From Microdochium bolleyi (taxonomy: Eukaryota > Ascomycota > Sordariomycetes > Xylariales > Microdochiaceae), in assembly GCA_001566295.1 (NCBI GenBank), contig KQ964263.1, forward strand, positions 496,001 to 560,000: DNA of 64,000 nucleotides. Direction: 5' to 3'. Numbering within the stretch: position 1 is the stretch's first letter; every line of letters starts with the position of its first letter. The translations under genes and the position numbers were made by a program. The notes under the pieces are model-generated. The model saw only the letters and a list, made by a program, of their open reading frames with translations. It had not been told where the DNA came from and ran no database searches. Shown piece after piece: positions 33,629 to 43,897 of this stretch.

Positions 33629-34084
33629 GGAACGAGCTAGCGACCATGGTTGTTCATTTTCGTGTATATATTCGCGTAGATGCTAGATAATGTACATAAA
33701 CATTTCTGCTCTGATCTGCGCCGTCCAAACCAGTTCTGCGCATCATTACCTGTTGACAGGCGATGAATCGTGATGTTTTTCTAGCCCTGAGTCCGCCTCG
33801 ATCTGTACTGGAACGTAATTAGGACTCACCCACTGCGGCCGTGGAGCACAGTCGCGTCCACATCGCGGCAAGTCCCGGCGGCTGAGCACGGAGCAATCTC
33901 CGATACATTGGGTAGCGATTACTCAACCGTCCGTACACGAATGTGCCTTGTTCAAAAGTCTTCGCCCTGCCTACGCGAACCTAGCGCTGATTAGCTCTCT
34001 GCCGTCTTGGGTGCTGTCAGCTGACTGCGCAGAGGGTGAGTTGTGCCTGGCCAAAGTTTACGATCGTCTGGTCCCAAGGGAGCT

Positions 34085-34135
34085 AGCTGTACCTGGTTGC
34101 TAGCTGTACCTGGTTGCTAGCTGTACCTGGTTGCT
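34085..34135. repeat. 17-bp tandem repeat, three perfect copies
   Basis: Unit AGCTGTACCTGGTTGCT occurs at 34085-34101, 34102-34118 and 34119-34135 without mismatch. It is 1.2 kb upstream of the HET gene start. Confidence 0.97.
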
Positions 34136-35341
34136 CTCCAGGGGGCCCTAAGGTTTGTAGTCAAGTGCGCGCGCATCTCAAATTGATCCTGGCACTTATT
34201 TGCCATCAGCCACCCCCCTCCTCAAATGTCAGGCGAACGAAGAAACAAAAGACGTTGGTTCGGAAACGGAGCGGCAGCCTCTCCAGCCACCCAGCGCTGA
34301 GATGTACGAACAAAACAACAACAATCACACACAAAACTTTGCACAACCCCCTGCCCGCGCGGGATGGGGGACCACTTTGTCTGTGCAGGGACGATGCGAA
34401 CGCAAGAACAAAGCCCGCTCCTCCCCGCCCCGGGTTGATGATGCCAGCAGCCACGACCACGCCGGGCTGGAATTGGGGTGCGGAACAAGAAAAAGATAAA
34501 GTTCACTACCTGGTGGTCAATTACGAGTTGTGGCTTTTGCGCTGGCTGGCTGGCTGGCTGACGACAATAGGGTAGCCACTATTGATAGCCCCCGCCGAGT
34601 CTGCGGAATGTGTTGTGGCTGACGCTTGCCCTGGGTCGCGGGGATGCGATGGAGGGGAAGCCAAAAAGAAATAGAAAAAAGGAAAAGGGTGGTTACAGCT
34701 TGCAAACAGGTATATTTATTTATGCGGCTATGCGCAACAACACCCAGTGCAATAGTGTGTACATACCCCGTCTGGGACTGCCTAGTCCAGACACGTTCGT
34801 GTCCCGGGACATTGTCGGCCGGAGGCCACGCCGATGATCGGCCGGTCCGAAGAAAGAGCCCGGAGGAGGAAGAGTGGAGCAATGCATCCGGAGGCAAGCG
34901 CCGGAGATCGGCCGAGTGCGGGTTGAAGTGATCGGGCACAGGTCGACAGGCTGACAAGCCAGAACGGCAGTCAAGAGACACAAGTGCCCGTCGACCATGC
35001 ATGTATCAAGACCCCTGATGCGAGATCGAATCAAGTCCCAGCTCAACCCAAGCCCGGGCTGCATGCACGAGCAGGGGGGACGGTCTTCGCCAGCGAGCGA
35101 GCCCGGGGTGACAAGTGAGGGGCGACCATACTTCAGCCGCAGACCATTGCCAGCATCGTCACCGCCACCCTGGGCACCACCGATGCCCGACAAGGCCCAG
35201 GACTCTTACTCAGCCTGCCCTTCCTCCCTCAATGCTGGGTTACGAGGCGGACTGTTAGCTCGTCCTACATTGGACCTCTATCCGCTGGTTCCTTGCCCGG
35301 CAAGTCCTAGCGTCCGGGTTTACACAAGCCCGCTCTCAGCC

Positions 35342-38300
35342 ATGGCGGCCTCCACCACGACGGCAGCGGCAGTAGCAGCGCCTGCTGTCCAAGCCACCCC
35401 CGCCACGGACCGTACAGACAACGAGAACGACAACCCTGGTGCCGACGTTGGCGACGTTGGCGACGACGGCGACGACAATGACGACGAGTACGTCCGCCGG
35501 CGCAACGCCTCCGGGCTCGCGGACCTCGGCCACGCCCTCGTCCGGCTCGACAGTGGCACCACGCGGCGACTGCTCTCCGCAGCGAGCAGCGGCGACGCAG
35601 GCCTCTCGGCGCGGCGCCGGGCCGAGGCGGACGCCATCTGCCACCGACTCGCGGAGCTGAATCCCGAGGTCGCCGGCTACTTCCGCCCCAAGGAGGAGGC
35701 TGTCTCAAGGCTGAAGCTGCGGATGCTCGTGCCGAGACCGACACCGATGGAGACTGAGAAAGCAGGAGCACCGACAACAGAGGCTGCTGATGATGATGAT
35801 CTCCACTCTGGGGGCAAACAAGGCGGCGCGGTCGAAGAGGGGGCGTCCGTGGAGATGCTGGAGGAGAAGGCGAAGCAGGTCGAGATCGAGGCCTTCATCG
35901 CCGTCAGCTACTGCTGGCACTACCCCTCGTGGCGTCTACCCCCGGCCGCCTCGCACATCGCAACTGGGTGGGAGATCTCGCGGCCCATGGTCGACGCCGT
36001 GATGCGCATCGCCGGGGAGACCAGGCACAACAGCTACTACAACAACAACACCGAGTCTGACGAGCCCGTCCCTATCACGATTACCACTAACACTAACACC
36101 ACCACCACCACCGGCGGCAGCAACAGCCGGGACGGGGGCGGGAAGAAACAGACAGCAGTGTGGCTGGACCAGCTGTGCATCAACCAGGCCAGCGAGGACG
36201 ACAAGACCACACACGTCGGCGCGATGGACCTCATCTACCGCTCGGCGCGGCGCGTCGTCATCCTGCTCGAGGACGTGCAGCTGGCCGACAGCCACGAGGA
36301 GGCCGCCGCGCTCGCGTACAAGGGTTTCTACCAGGACATGTGCGACGAGGTGGCCGCGGGGGGGCTCGAGGGCACGGAGAAGGCGGCTTTCGTGGGGGGT
36401 TACTTTGCCCGGCGGGAGCGGGAGTGGTGTGAGACAAGAAGGAGCGGTGCCGGCCCGAACACGACGGCGATGACGACGGTGCCGCAGCTCCAGGCCGCGG
36501 GGACGAGGTTCGTCGTGCGCGTGCTGCGGGCGCGGTGGTTCTCGCGGGCCTGGTGCGCCCACGAGTCCCGCGTCGCGACGCACGGCAAGAGGAACAACCC
36601 GCTGTTCCTGTGCTACGGGCCTGCTCCGTCTTCTGTCGCCTCTCCCGCCGAGAGCAGCAGCACTACGAAAGAAGCAGCAGCAGCAGTCCTTGACTTTGAG
36701 TTCCGCGTCATCCACTACCTCGCGCTGCACATGTGCTCCCTGCCCCCGGTCCCCTCGCAAGAAGACGAAGAAGAAGAAGAAGCCCCGGCCTCGCGGATCC
36801 CTGACCTTGACGAGCTGCTCGACCAGCAGCGCCTCCTGGACGACCCGGACCCGACGCGCCTGTGGCAGCTGTGGTACCGCATCCAGCGGCTCATGCCGGA
36901 GCGCCGGGAGGAGACGTGCTCGGCGATGCAGCACCTCGTGAGCATCCTCTCGTTCGGGTGCTCGTTCCGCGGCGACCTCATCTCCATCGCGCTCAACACG
37001 TCCGGGCTGCCCCTGGTCTTCACGGGCAGCGGGCGGGTGCGCAGCGTGGGCGACGCCGTGTGGATGTTCGCCCTGCTGACCATCGCGGCGGGGGATGTGG
37101 TGCCGCTCGTCATGGAAGGAGGCAAGATGAGGCTGGAACTGCAGGGCGGCGGCGAAGTGTACGACACGGCAGCGACACAGCCCTTGGGCGCGGTGAACGA
37201 GGAGGAGAAGGAGGAGAAGAAGAAGACGGAGGAGGTCATCTCCTGGTCCCCGCTCCCCAAGCAGGCCGTCCTCGACTCGGTGCTTCCCCTGCCGGACCCG
37301 TCGCTTATCACGGCCGTGACGGCCGAATACATCGAGCTCGACCTGCTGCTCCTCACGGCGCTGCCCGCCACGCCATCCTCGGCGTCCCAGGAGAAAGCCC
37401 GGTCGCTCATCGCCGAGTTCGGGCTCGACTCCGTGGCCGAGCTGTACAGCCTCGCAGCGGGCGCCGACGTGCAGCGCAAGTCGGAGCTCATGGCGGCCGT
37501 GATCAGCAGGATCAAGCAGGGGGCTGGGGGCGGCCCGGGGCCGCTGGCGGTGTTCGTGCAGCAGTGGCTCGCGATCGGGATCGAGTGTGGTTTGGCCTGG
37601 GTGTTGCGCTTCCCGGGCAACATGGCACGGGCGACGGGGGACGAGAGCGGGTGGGAGCAGGGTGTGCTGGGGGTGGTGGATGACGAGACGCTGCTGCCGG
37701 CGGCAAGGGCGCTGCTGGGCGTGTTGTCGGGGAGGCGCGGTGATGATGATGGAGGTGGCAGGACTCAGGGGCGGGAGGCCAACAGATCCGGAGATGGCAA
37801 AGGTGATATCAAGAATGGCAGTACTACCACCACAGACGCCAGCGTCGACAACGACGACGAGACACTCCGCACAGCAGCCCGCTTCCTGCGCACGATTCTC
37901 GACCCGGCCCTCAAGTTCTTCACTGCGGCGCCCCGCCTGCTGCCGATCAGCGGCAGCTCGTCTTCCTCCCCTTCCTCCTCCACTCGTTCCGAGGAAATCG
38001 ACTACGCCGTGACATTCTCCTCCAGCAACCGGGCCTACATCGCCGTCCCGCTCGCCGTCGCGCACCTCCCGGAGCGGCTCACGCGCGCGTGGGTCCTCGA
38101 GCCCTTCGACGCCGCCCGCGACCCGCCCGAGAGGCCCGCCGACTTCCTGCCCGACCCGGCGCGCACGGGGATCGAGCCGGGCGAGAAGCTGGAGGACGTG
38201 TATCCCGTGCTGTCGTCCGACTATGCGGACCGGCGGAGGCCGTGGGTTGGTGCGACTGCGTGGAGGCTGAGGAGGCGGGAGGCCATCTTTGGCGGGGGCA

Positions 38301-38512
38301 GATGGGATGCAGATGCGTTGCGGGACACGCTGGCCGCGCAGGGTGAAAATGGCGGCGGTGGCGAGGGACTGGGACAGGCTCATGCCGTGGTGCTGAGGAG
38401 GCAAAGGGTGTACGGCGCGGAGGACTACGACTGGGGCGAGATCCTGAAGGCCGCGAGGAGGATCGAGGGCCCTGGCGGACAGCCGGAGAGCGACGTGCCC
38501 AAGGCTGCTTGA
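35342..38512 (+). CDS. HET-domain (heterokaryon incompatibility-type) protein
   Basis: Single-exon gene of 1056 residues from ATG 35342 (gccATGGcg context). The frame is open to 34997, but that part lacks conserved sequence and reads as leader. The HET domain core covers about residues 182-410: AFIAVSYCWHYPSW, WLDQLCINQASEDDK, MDLIYRSARRVVILLED and FSRAWCAHESRVA. HET domains trigger or relay cell death during non-self recognition in filamentous ascomycetes, often with NLR partners. An Asn/Thr-rich insert (about 230-265) splits the core. The remaining 640 residues (acidic and Ser-rich loops; a Leu/Ala helical region; an end with repeated Arg-Arg) have no recognised domain, no NACHT and no WD40. 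The 50-residue acidic Asp run near the N-terminus is unusual. Confidence 0.88.
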   Translation: MAASTTTAAAVAAPAVQATPATDRTDNENDNPGADVGDVGDDGDDNDDEYVRRRNASGLADLGHALVRLDSGTTRRLLSAASSGDAGLSARRRAEADAICHRLAELNPEVAGYFRPKEEAVSRLKLRMLVPRPTPMETEKAGAPTTEAADDDDLHSGGKQGGAVEEGASVEMLEEKAKQVEIEAFIAVSYCWHYPSWRLPPAASHIATGWEISRPMVDAVMRIAGETRHNSYYNNNTESDEPVPITITTNTNTTTTTGGSNSRDGGGKKQTAVWLDQLCINQASEDDKTTHVGAMDLIYRSARRVVILLEDVQLADSHEEAAALAYKGFYQDMCDEVAAGGLEGTEKAAFVGGYFARREREWCETRRSGAGPNTTAMTTVPQLQAAGTRFVVRVLRARWFSRAWCAHESRVATHGKRNNPLFLCYGPAPSSVASPAESSSTTKEAAAAVLDFEFRVIHYLALHMCSLPPVPSQEDEEEEEAPASRIPDLDELLDQQRLLDDPDPTRLWQLWYRIQRLMPERREETCSAMQHLVSILSFGCSFRGDLISIALNTSGLPLVFTGSGRVRSVGDAVWMFALLTIAAGDVVPLVMEGGKMRLELQGGGEVYDTAATQPLGAVNEEEKEEKKKTEEVISWSPLPKQAVLDSVLPLPDPSLITAVTAEYIELDLLLLTALPATPSSASQEKARSLIAEFGLDSVAELYSLAAGADVQRKSELMAAVISRIKQGAGGGPGPLAVFVQQWLAIGIECGLAWVLRFPGNMARATGDESGWEQGVLGVVDDETLLPAARALLGVLSGRRGDDDGGGRTQGREANRSGDGKGDIKNGSTTTTDASVDNDDETLRTAARFLRTILDPALKFFTAAPRLLPISGSSSSSPSSSTRSEEIDYAVTFSSSNRAYIAVPLAVAHLPERLTRAWVLEPFDAARDPPERPADFLPDPARTGIEPGEKLEDVYPVLSSDYADRRRPWVGATAWRLRRREAIFGGGRWDADALRDTLAAQGENGGGGEGLGQAHAVVLRRQRVYGAEDYDWGEILKAARRIEGPGGQPESDVPKAA

Positions 38513-39029
38513 GTTTGTAAGGCTTTGATGTGTTGTGATAGACATGTGGCACAGATACCAAAGAAAGAGCCGCTCCAGACGAACTGCCATAGCACGAGGG
38601 AACATAAAGTGGTGGTTGCTCCCACTCGACCGCGTCAACGAACGACCAGTCTGGCTCTCTCAAGTGCGAGACAACTTTGACGTGTAAAGCGAAGCATCGA
38701 CACATCGCACGTCTAGGCCCTCGGGATACCAACAAAGAGCCTCCTGAGCTTTATATCTATCCCTTCCTATCTCTCGTATGCATCTCGAGCCAAGCCAATC
38801 TTGTGTAAGCAACCATGAACACTAACCGTCTATAAACTTTCTGCACAAATATCCCTTTCAGCCTAACGAGGTGTTATAAGGTCCCTCCCTCAATCGAATC
38901 CTCATGCCATTTGACGTTTTCACCCTCATCCCACCATTCGTCGCACCAGGGGTGGCTGGCTGGGACGGAGGTGGGTAGTTGATTATCAGACGCTCCAAGC
39001 AAATAGGTTTCCTTCTTCTTTCTCCCTCC
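38513..39029. other. Convergent 3' spacer
   Basis: About 520 bp between convergent stops, AT-richer than the genes. No feature recognised. Confidence 0.55.
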
Positions 39030-41498
39030 TCAGGCGACGACGCGCGCGCAGAAGACGCCCTCGCGCAGCGCGGCGGCCGCCGTGGCGACGTGCATGGGGA
39101 TGCACCTGAGGGTGAGCTCCTTCCGGGCGCGCAGCGGCATGACCTGGAAGCCGCCGCTGAGGTGGTGGGGGATCTGCGACTGCTTCTGCTGCTGCTGCCG
39201 CAGTGCCTGAAGATGGGACGTGCTTGCGCATAGGGAGGGAGAATGGCAGGAGGAGGAGGGGGAGGCAGACGAGCAGTACGAGGGCGAGGAGCGAGGATCT
39301 GCAACCGACGATCCCGCCGCTGGAGCGGATGATGATGTCAGGGTTCCGTTGTGCGCCTGAGGGAAGACGTCTGGGCCTGTAGACTTTGGGGGCAAGGACG
39401 GCTCCGGCGGTGGCGGCGAGGTAGATGACAGTGATAACAGTGATGATGATGACGACGACGATGACCACGATGCAGATGAGGAAGACAGAGATCCAGACCA
39501 TGTAGACAGTGGCTCGTCGCGTCCCTTTGCGTCGATACCGCCGTGCTGCTCAGACCCGAGGTGCGGCGGTCGGCATCGATGGCATCCCGCACCGCACGCT
39601 CCCACCGGGAGAGAGCAGGATGTCGACGGCGAGCTGCTGGCGCTGTCACGCTGCTGCCGCTCCACAGACCTGTTCCCGAGGAGCACCTCGGCGTGCTCGT
39701 CAAAGGCACGCTCCACAACGACGGCCATGATATCGAGCAGGCCGAGTTGCTGCTCTGCGAGGCGCTGCTGCCCCCGGTCCGGCTGCCATGGCGAGGGCCG
39801 GCTGGTGGTGGTGGTGGTGGTGGTGCCGGTGGTTGTATTTGAAACATCAGCGGCGACTGCCAGAGCTGCCTGCCTCGACATGACCGGGAGTATGGAACAG
39901 TCGAGAAACGTGTCGGCAAAGCTGAGCACCGCGAAGCCATCGATCTCAGGGGAAAGAGTGCACGCCAGGCTCAGCAGGCTCGCAAAGTCGACGTCTCCTC
40001 CCTCCTCCTCCTCATGAGAAGTCACGGCCATGGCGACCTGCCTGCAGTGCAGGTACGCCCGGAGCCTCCTGAACGTCATCATGTCGCTGCTGGTCCCGAG
40101 CCGCCGCCGCTGCCGCCGCCGCAGCTCGTCCTGCCAGACGCCCATGTGCTCCAGCAGCCGGGCCTGGTCGCGCAGGTGCTTCTCGGCGTCGAGCATGTGC
40201 CCGACCGAGACGGCCCAGTGCAGGCTGAGCACCCACGACTCGAGCGTGCCGTGGAAGGCGTTCCACTGGCGCCTCAGGGCGTCGTGGCTGCTCTCGCCCT
40301 TCCCCTGGCCCTCGTGGGCCGGCGGTGGTGGTGCCGGCAGGGTCTCAGGGAGGAGGAACGACGGCAGCAGCGGCGGCGGCGGCGGCGATGGGCTCTTATT
40401 CTTCTTTTCGGTCTGCCGACTTCCTCCCTGCCCATCTGAGGGCGGTGGCGGCGGCGGTGCCATCAACCCGCCGAGCACGCCCGCCGCGACGAAGCGGACG
40501 AGGACGCACTCGGTGCTGCACAGCACGCGGGAGTCGCCGTACCGCGGGTGCAGGCCGTACCTCGTCGCGCCATCCGCTCTGGCGCCCCGGGGGCTCACGA
40601 CGTGGGGGCGCAGCACGGCGACGCCCGCGGCCATGACGGCGTTGCGCGACGCGAAGTTGCCCTGCAGCAGCTCGAGCACGGCGAAGCACAGCGTCGCGAG
40701 GGCGACGTCGGGCGCCGCCATGGCCGGCAGGGCGTCCCGGAACGCGGCGAGCGCGCGGGCGTAGTTGCCCACGGCCGAGATGAGGTGCCGGTCCTTGCCT
40801 GTGTGGCTGCTGCTGCTGCTGCTGCTGCTGCCGCTGCTGCTGCTGGTGCTGCTGCTGCCGTTAGTGTAAATGTAGTCTTCCGGCCGCCCCAAGGCGCGGA
40901 ATCCGTTAGCCCGCAGCGCCGTGTTGGGCGAGTTGCTGAGGTCCCGGATCGCGAGGCAGACATAGCGGTAGCAGTCCCGGTGCAGGCTCTCGCGCGGCAG
41001 GATCTCGGAGAAGACCTCGCTGCGTGTCAGGCCGACAGGGTCGAACGTCGCAAAGGCAGAGTGCACAATGGCCCGCGCCGAGTCCTCGGCCGTCCAGAGG
41101 TGTCGCGTGAGTCGGAGCTTTCGGGACGTGGTGTGGAATAATGCAGCTGGTGCTGTCTCTCGGCGGTTTGGGGGTTTCCTCACAGAGATGGGGGCCTGCT
41201 TCTTGCCGGGCGTCTCGTCGGACGGCAGCAGCACCCGCTGCATGGCCTGCTGCTCGGCGGGTGCGGCGTTCTTGGCCACGCGGTGTGGCTCCCGAGGATA
41301 CTCGCAGCGCAGCAGGAGGCGCCGGCACGCCGAGCAGGCCGGGCGGCCCTCGTCGCAGCGGACGTGGCGCTTCTTGCAGGCGAAGCAGCCAGCCCTCGAC
41401 TTGGAGTGGTATGCCCTGCCTGTCAAGCACCCGCGTGGCTGCTGCTGCTGCTCCTGAGCCGTGGCACCAGAGCGGAACTGTATTAGGGTGCTAGCCAT
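39030..41498 (-). CDS. Zn2Cys6 transcription factor (Upc2-like/sterol-uptake type)
   Basis: One exon of 822 residues from ATG 41498. The zinc cluster follows a basic HSKSRAG run: Cys38, 41, 48, 54, 57 and 64 (GCFACKKRHVRCDEGRPAC, then SACRRLLLRCEYP), the spacing and lead-in seen in Upc2-like and related sterol or drug-response regulators. The middle has a conserved-looking helical part (HLWTAEDSARAIVHSAFATF; REVF/ILPRESLHRDCYRYVCL). Low-complexity Ser, Pro and Gly runs are extensive (about residues 225-250 poly-Ser, 335-400 Pro-rich, 650-760 Ser-rich), and a Gln tract lies near the end. Sterol or azole response is family-based inference only. It is convergent with the HET gene. Hidden introns in the Ser-rich part cannot be excluded. 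Confidence 0.82.
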   Translation of the reverse strand: MASTLIQFRSGATAQEQQQQPRGCLTGRAYHSKSRAGCFACKKRHVRCDEGRPACSACRRLLLRCEYPREPHRVAKNAAPAEQQAMQRVLLPSDETPGKKQAPISVRKPPNRRETAPAALFHTTSRKLRLTRHLWTAEDSARAIVHSAFATFDPVGLTRSEVFSEILPRESLHRDCYRYVCLAIRDLSNSPNTALRANGFRALGRPEDYIYTNGSSSTSSSSGSSSSSSSSHTGKDRHLISAVGNYARALAAFRDALPAMAAPDVALATLCFAVLELLQGNFASRNAVMAAGVAVLRPHVVSPRGARADGATRYGLHPRYGDSRVLCSTECVLVRFVAAGVLGGLMAPPPPPPSDGQGGSRQTEKKNKSPSPPPPPLLPSFLLPETLPAPPPPAHEGQGKGESSHDALRRQWNAFHGTLESWVLSLHWAVSVGHMLDAEKHLRDQARLLEHMGVWQDELRRRQRRRLGTSSDMMTFRRLRAYLHCRQVAMAVTSHEEEEGGDVDFASLLSLACTLSPEIDGFAVLSFADTFLDCSILPVMSRQAALAVAADVSNTTTGTTTTTTTSRPSPWQPDRGQQRLAEQQLGLLDIMAVVVERAFDEHAEVLLGNRSVERQQRDSASSSPSTSCSLPVGACGAGCHRCRPPHLGSEQHGGIDAKGRDEPLSTWSGSLSSSSASWSSSSSSSSLLSLSSTSPPPPEPSLPPKSTGPDVFPQAHNGTLTSSSAPAAGSSVADPRSSPSYCSSASPSSSCHSPSLCASTSHLQALRQQQQKQSQIPHHLSGGFQVMPLRARKELTLRCIPMHVATAAAALREGVFCARVVA

Positions 41499-42271
41499 GT
41501 TGACAGTCAAACCTGAGAGCGGTGTACTTGATCTTGTGCTTTTTTTGTGAGCTGAGTGGGTGTGTGCCGTCGGGCATACCCTAACCGGGAGCAGCAGGGA
41601 AGTATTCGTTAGGGGCGGCCGTTGCGGAGTAAGAAAAAGTCCTGGGTTGGCTTCCCTCTCGACGAGTGGCAGGCGAGTGACACTGTAAGAGTGAGCATGG
41701 TCGTCATCGGAGGTGGTCTCCACGACAATAGGTAGGACAGGCATGGACGAACGCTGCCGCCGCTTATGCACCTCGTACACGTCCTATCTCAGCCTAGCGG
41801 CACGACAGGGACACTCTTCTCGCATGTTGATTCGGCTGTCAGTCTGGTGGCTCAGGGGTGTGACAGTCCGGGGTGTGGTCGCATGTGGATAAGTGACAGG
41901 GCTACCGCCGTGCAGTTCAAGTATTGCTGACAGGCCCAGGGGAGGCCACAAACTCGCGGTGGACAGAGCCCAGGCACTGGCAGAACCTGGCGTCATAACA
42001 AATGCTGTTTCCCCGGGCACCGCAGACTCTTGAACCATACATGCAGGTCTATCATAGGTGACAGTAAGGTACGGGACTCGTACATCCACGTGTATTGTCG
42101 CTTTCGTGCTCCGGCTGTCAGTAACGTAACGTGTGATACGGATAGAGAGCAATCAGGGCTCTTGGTTTTCTTGCATTGAGTGTTTGGTCACCGTAATACT
42201 GAACGTCAGCTAGAGTCACCGTCAGGTTCCCCGATCAACTTGACCCATGGGACATCTGACCTCTGGACTAA
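41499..42271. promoter_or_regulatory. Upstream region of the Upc2-like gene
   Basis: About 770 bp holding the promoter of the Upc2-like gene (minus strand) and the 3' flank of the nuclease-like gene. No clear TATA box and no gene. Confidence 0.45.
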
Positions 42272-43897
42272 CTACTGCTCTCCATCCAGTCCCAGCACAA
42301 CCTTTCCAAACCACTCCCGATACGGCCCATCAGCCCAATCGACGACGCGGCGCAAGCTAGCCAGCAGCCTGTACGTCTCGACGACCGTCCGGGTATGTCC
42401 GATCGAGTGTGGGAAATCAACGAGTGCAATCTTGTCACTCAGGTCAACAGCAAAGCCAAGCGTCCACGTGTGGCCGACCACCCGCAGCAAGGGCATTGTG
42501 GGTAGCCGCAGCGTCTCTGGGCTCGTGCCCGTGAGCTGATGGACCCGGCGGTGCCCGCACGACACCCAGACAGCCAGCTGCGCGAGGGCTCCGCCCTCGC
42601 CGGCGTCGGGGGTCTTAGTCTCGATCGAGATGGCGAGGGGCCGGTCGTGGATCGGGGCGTACCCGCTCTGATTTATGGTCGGTGGGTTGTTGTTCGCGAG
42701 GCCGACGTCATCCTGTAGTTGTTGCCGGAGCCGTTCGTGGATCGCGTTCTGGAACGCCGGGGACGTCGGGACCAGCTGGACACTGTAGTCAATGTACTTT
42801 GTTTGTACGCGCGTGTTGCCAACGGTCGGAACCAAGTCTTCCAGCGGAGCGGCGGACGTGATGCAGTCGTACTCGGCGCGGCCCGCGAACGGGGTCAGTG
42901 CCAGTTTGAGCACGCGGCTGTGCACCTCGGCATTCCATTGCGCCTCGCAACATCGCCTGGCCACGCACCGATCGGCCTGCTCGACAATGTCCTGGATTGT
43001 GTGGAAATCACGGTTCGCCGCCTTTGCGTCCTGCGCGAAGTCTCCAAACTCGCGCGCCGGGATGTAGCAGTCGTCGCCTAGGAGCGCACAGAGCTCAGCC
43101 TCAACAGTGCGTGGCACAACGGGTCGATCGTACTGGCTGATGGCATTGAGATCGCGGCGCAGGTCGGAGTCGATGGCCAGGACACCAGACTTCGAGGCCT
43201 CACTCCAAGACATGGGCACACAGGGCTTGTCGAGGAGACTCATATCAAAGATGGTCTTGACGGGGCTGCGGGCGCGGCGGCCGGTGGTCGTGGAACGCGA
43301 GGTGCGTGTGTCCGCGGTACGATCCGAGTCCTTTGACGGTGATGATGGCGTCCAGGATGGCATCCTTGAGGACAGCGAGGACGAGGGTGCCCTGCTCAGC
43401 TGTGTGGCATAGTTGCGCAACACGGCTCTGTCCCGAGGTGCGCCCACGTCTGCGTCGTCTGCGTCAAGCTCGAGCTGCCTGGCGAGCTGCTCGTCGAGAT
43501 CTTCGCTGGGCCGTGCCTGCGGAGGCGGCAGCTGCGGTGGTGGCTGTGTGACATTCTCGGGTCGGGTTGCCACTGTTGCCTGTGGTCGTCTTTGGCTGCG
43601 TCTCGTGCCAGCTTGGGGTCGCCTGTGCGGAGAAGTAGGTGCTACTGGCCGCGTGCTGGCCGCTGTGCTGGCGGGAACCGGGTCCTTGGACGGCGAGTGT
43701 GCTCTGGCAGCGCGCATCTTCTTGTGCCGGGGAGCGCGAGGCTGGGCGTTGGCGTCGGTCTCGGCGAGCGCAGTCCTGGGTCGCTTCTGGGTGCGGCGGT
43801 GCTGCTGGCGGTCGTGATGCTGCCGGAGATAAGCCTTGGCCTGCGCGTTGAACTCGGTTTGCGCCGTGAGCCAGATGTCGACGAGGCTGGTGGACAT
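42272..43897 (-). CDS. Stand-alone PD-(D/E)XK nuclease-superfamily protein (fungal PDDEXK_12-like)
   Basis: Single exon, 541 residues from ATG 43897; an in-frame Met three codons upstream is possible. The first about 190 residues are basic, Pro/Arg/Gln-rich and disordered. The C-terminal half (about 200-541) is ordered: DIVEQADRCVARRCCEAQWNAEVH, AEYDCITSA, a YIDYSV turn, SGYAPIHDRP, SIETKTP and ALAQLAVWVSC. The ExK pair is Glu426-Lys428 in LAISIETKT. With the AQL helix after it, this matches the PD-(D/E)XK nuclease-like domains common and expanded in filamentous ascomycetes. The acidic residue before it is not certain, so catalytic competence is not established. Role unknown; genomic accessory regions often hold such genes. 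Product naming rests on motif, not a search. Confidence 0.7.
   Translation of the reverse strand: MSTSLVDIWLTAQTEFNAQAKAYLRQHHDRQQHRRTQKRPRTALAETDANAQPRAPRHKKMRAARAHSPSKDPVPASTAASTRPVAPTSPHRRPQAGTRRSQRRPQATVATRPENVTQPPPQLPPPQARPSEDLDEQLARQLELDADDADVGAPRDRAVLRNYATQLSRAPSSSLSSRMPSWTPSSPSKDSDRTADTRTSRSTTTGRRARSPVKTIFDMSLLDKPCVPMSWSEASKSGVLAIDSDLRRDLNAISQYDRPVVPRTVEAELCALLGDDCYIPAREFGDFAQDAKAANRDFHTIQDIVEQADRCVARRCCEAQWNAEVHSRVLKLALTPFAGRAEYDCITSAAPLEDLVPTVGNTRVQTKYIDYSVQLVPTSPAFQNAIHERLRQQLQDDVGLANNNPPTINQSGYAPIHDRPLAISIETKTPDAGEGGALAQLAVWVSCGHRRVHQLTGTSPETLRLPTMPLLRVVGHTWTLGFAVDLSDKIALVDFPHSIGHTRTVVETYRLLASLRRVVDWADGPYREWFGKVVLGLDGEQ

Larger units (their letters stand above)
33466..35341. other. 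Intergenic spacer with T28 tract and a 17-bp triple tandem repeat
   Basis: 1.9 kb with no supported gene. It contains a 28-base T run, a perfect three-copy 17-bp tandem repeat and a small (CTGG)n array at 34541-34560. The HET frame is open from 34997 but that part reads as untranslated leader. Confidence 0.55.

Noticed and set aside
34541..34560. (CTGG)n short array
   Set aside because: Common simple repeat with no link to a gene.
34997..35341. In-frame N-terminal extension of the HET protein
   Set aside because: Pro/Ser-rich, no conserved part, and ATG 35342 has a better context; kept as leader.
35936..38638. 900-codon open frame antisense to the HET gene
   Set aside because: Arg/His/Pro-rich shadow of a GC-rich gene; no motif, and the sense strand has a clear HET domain.
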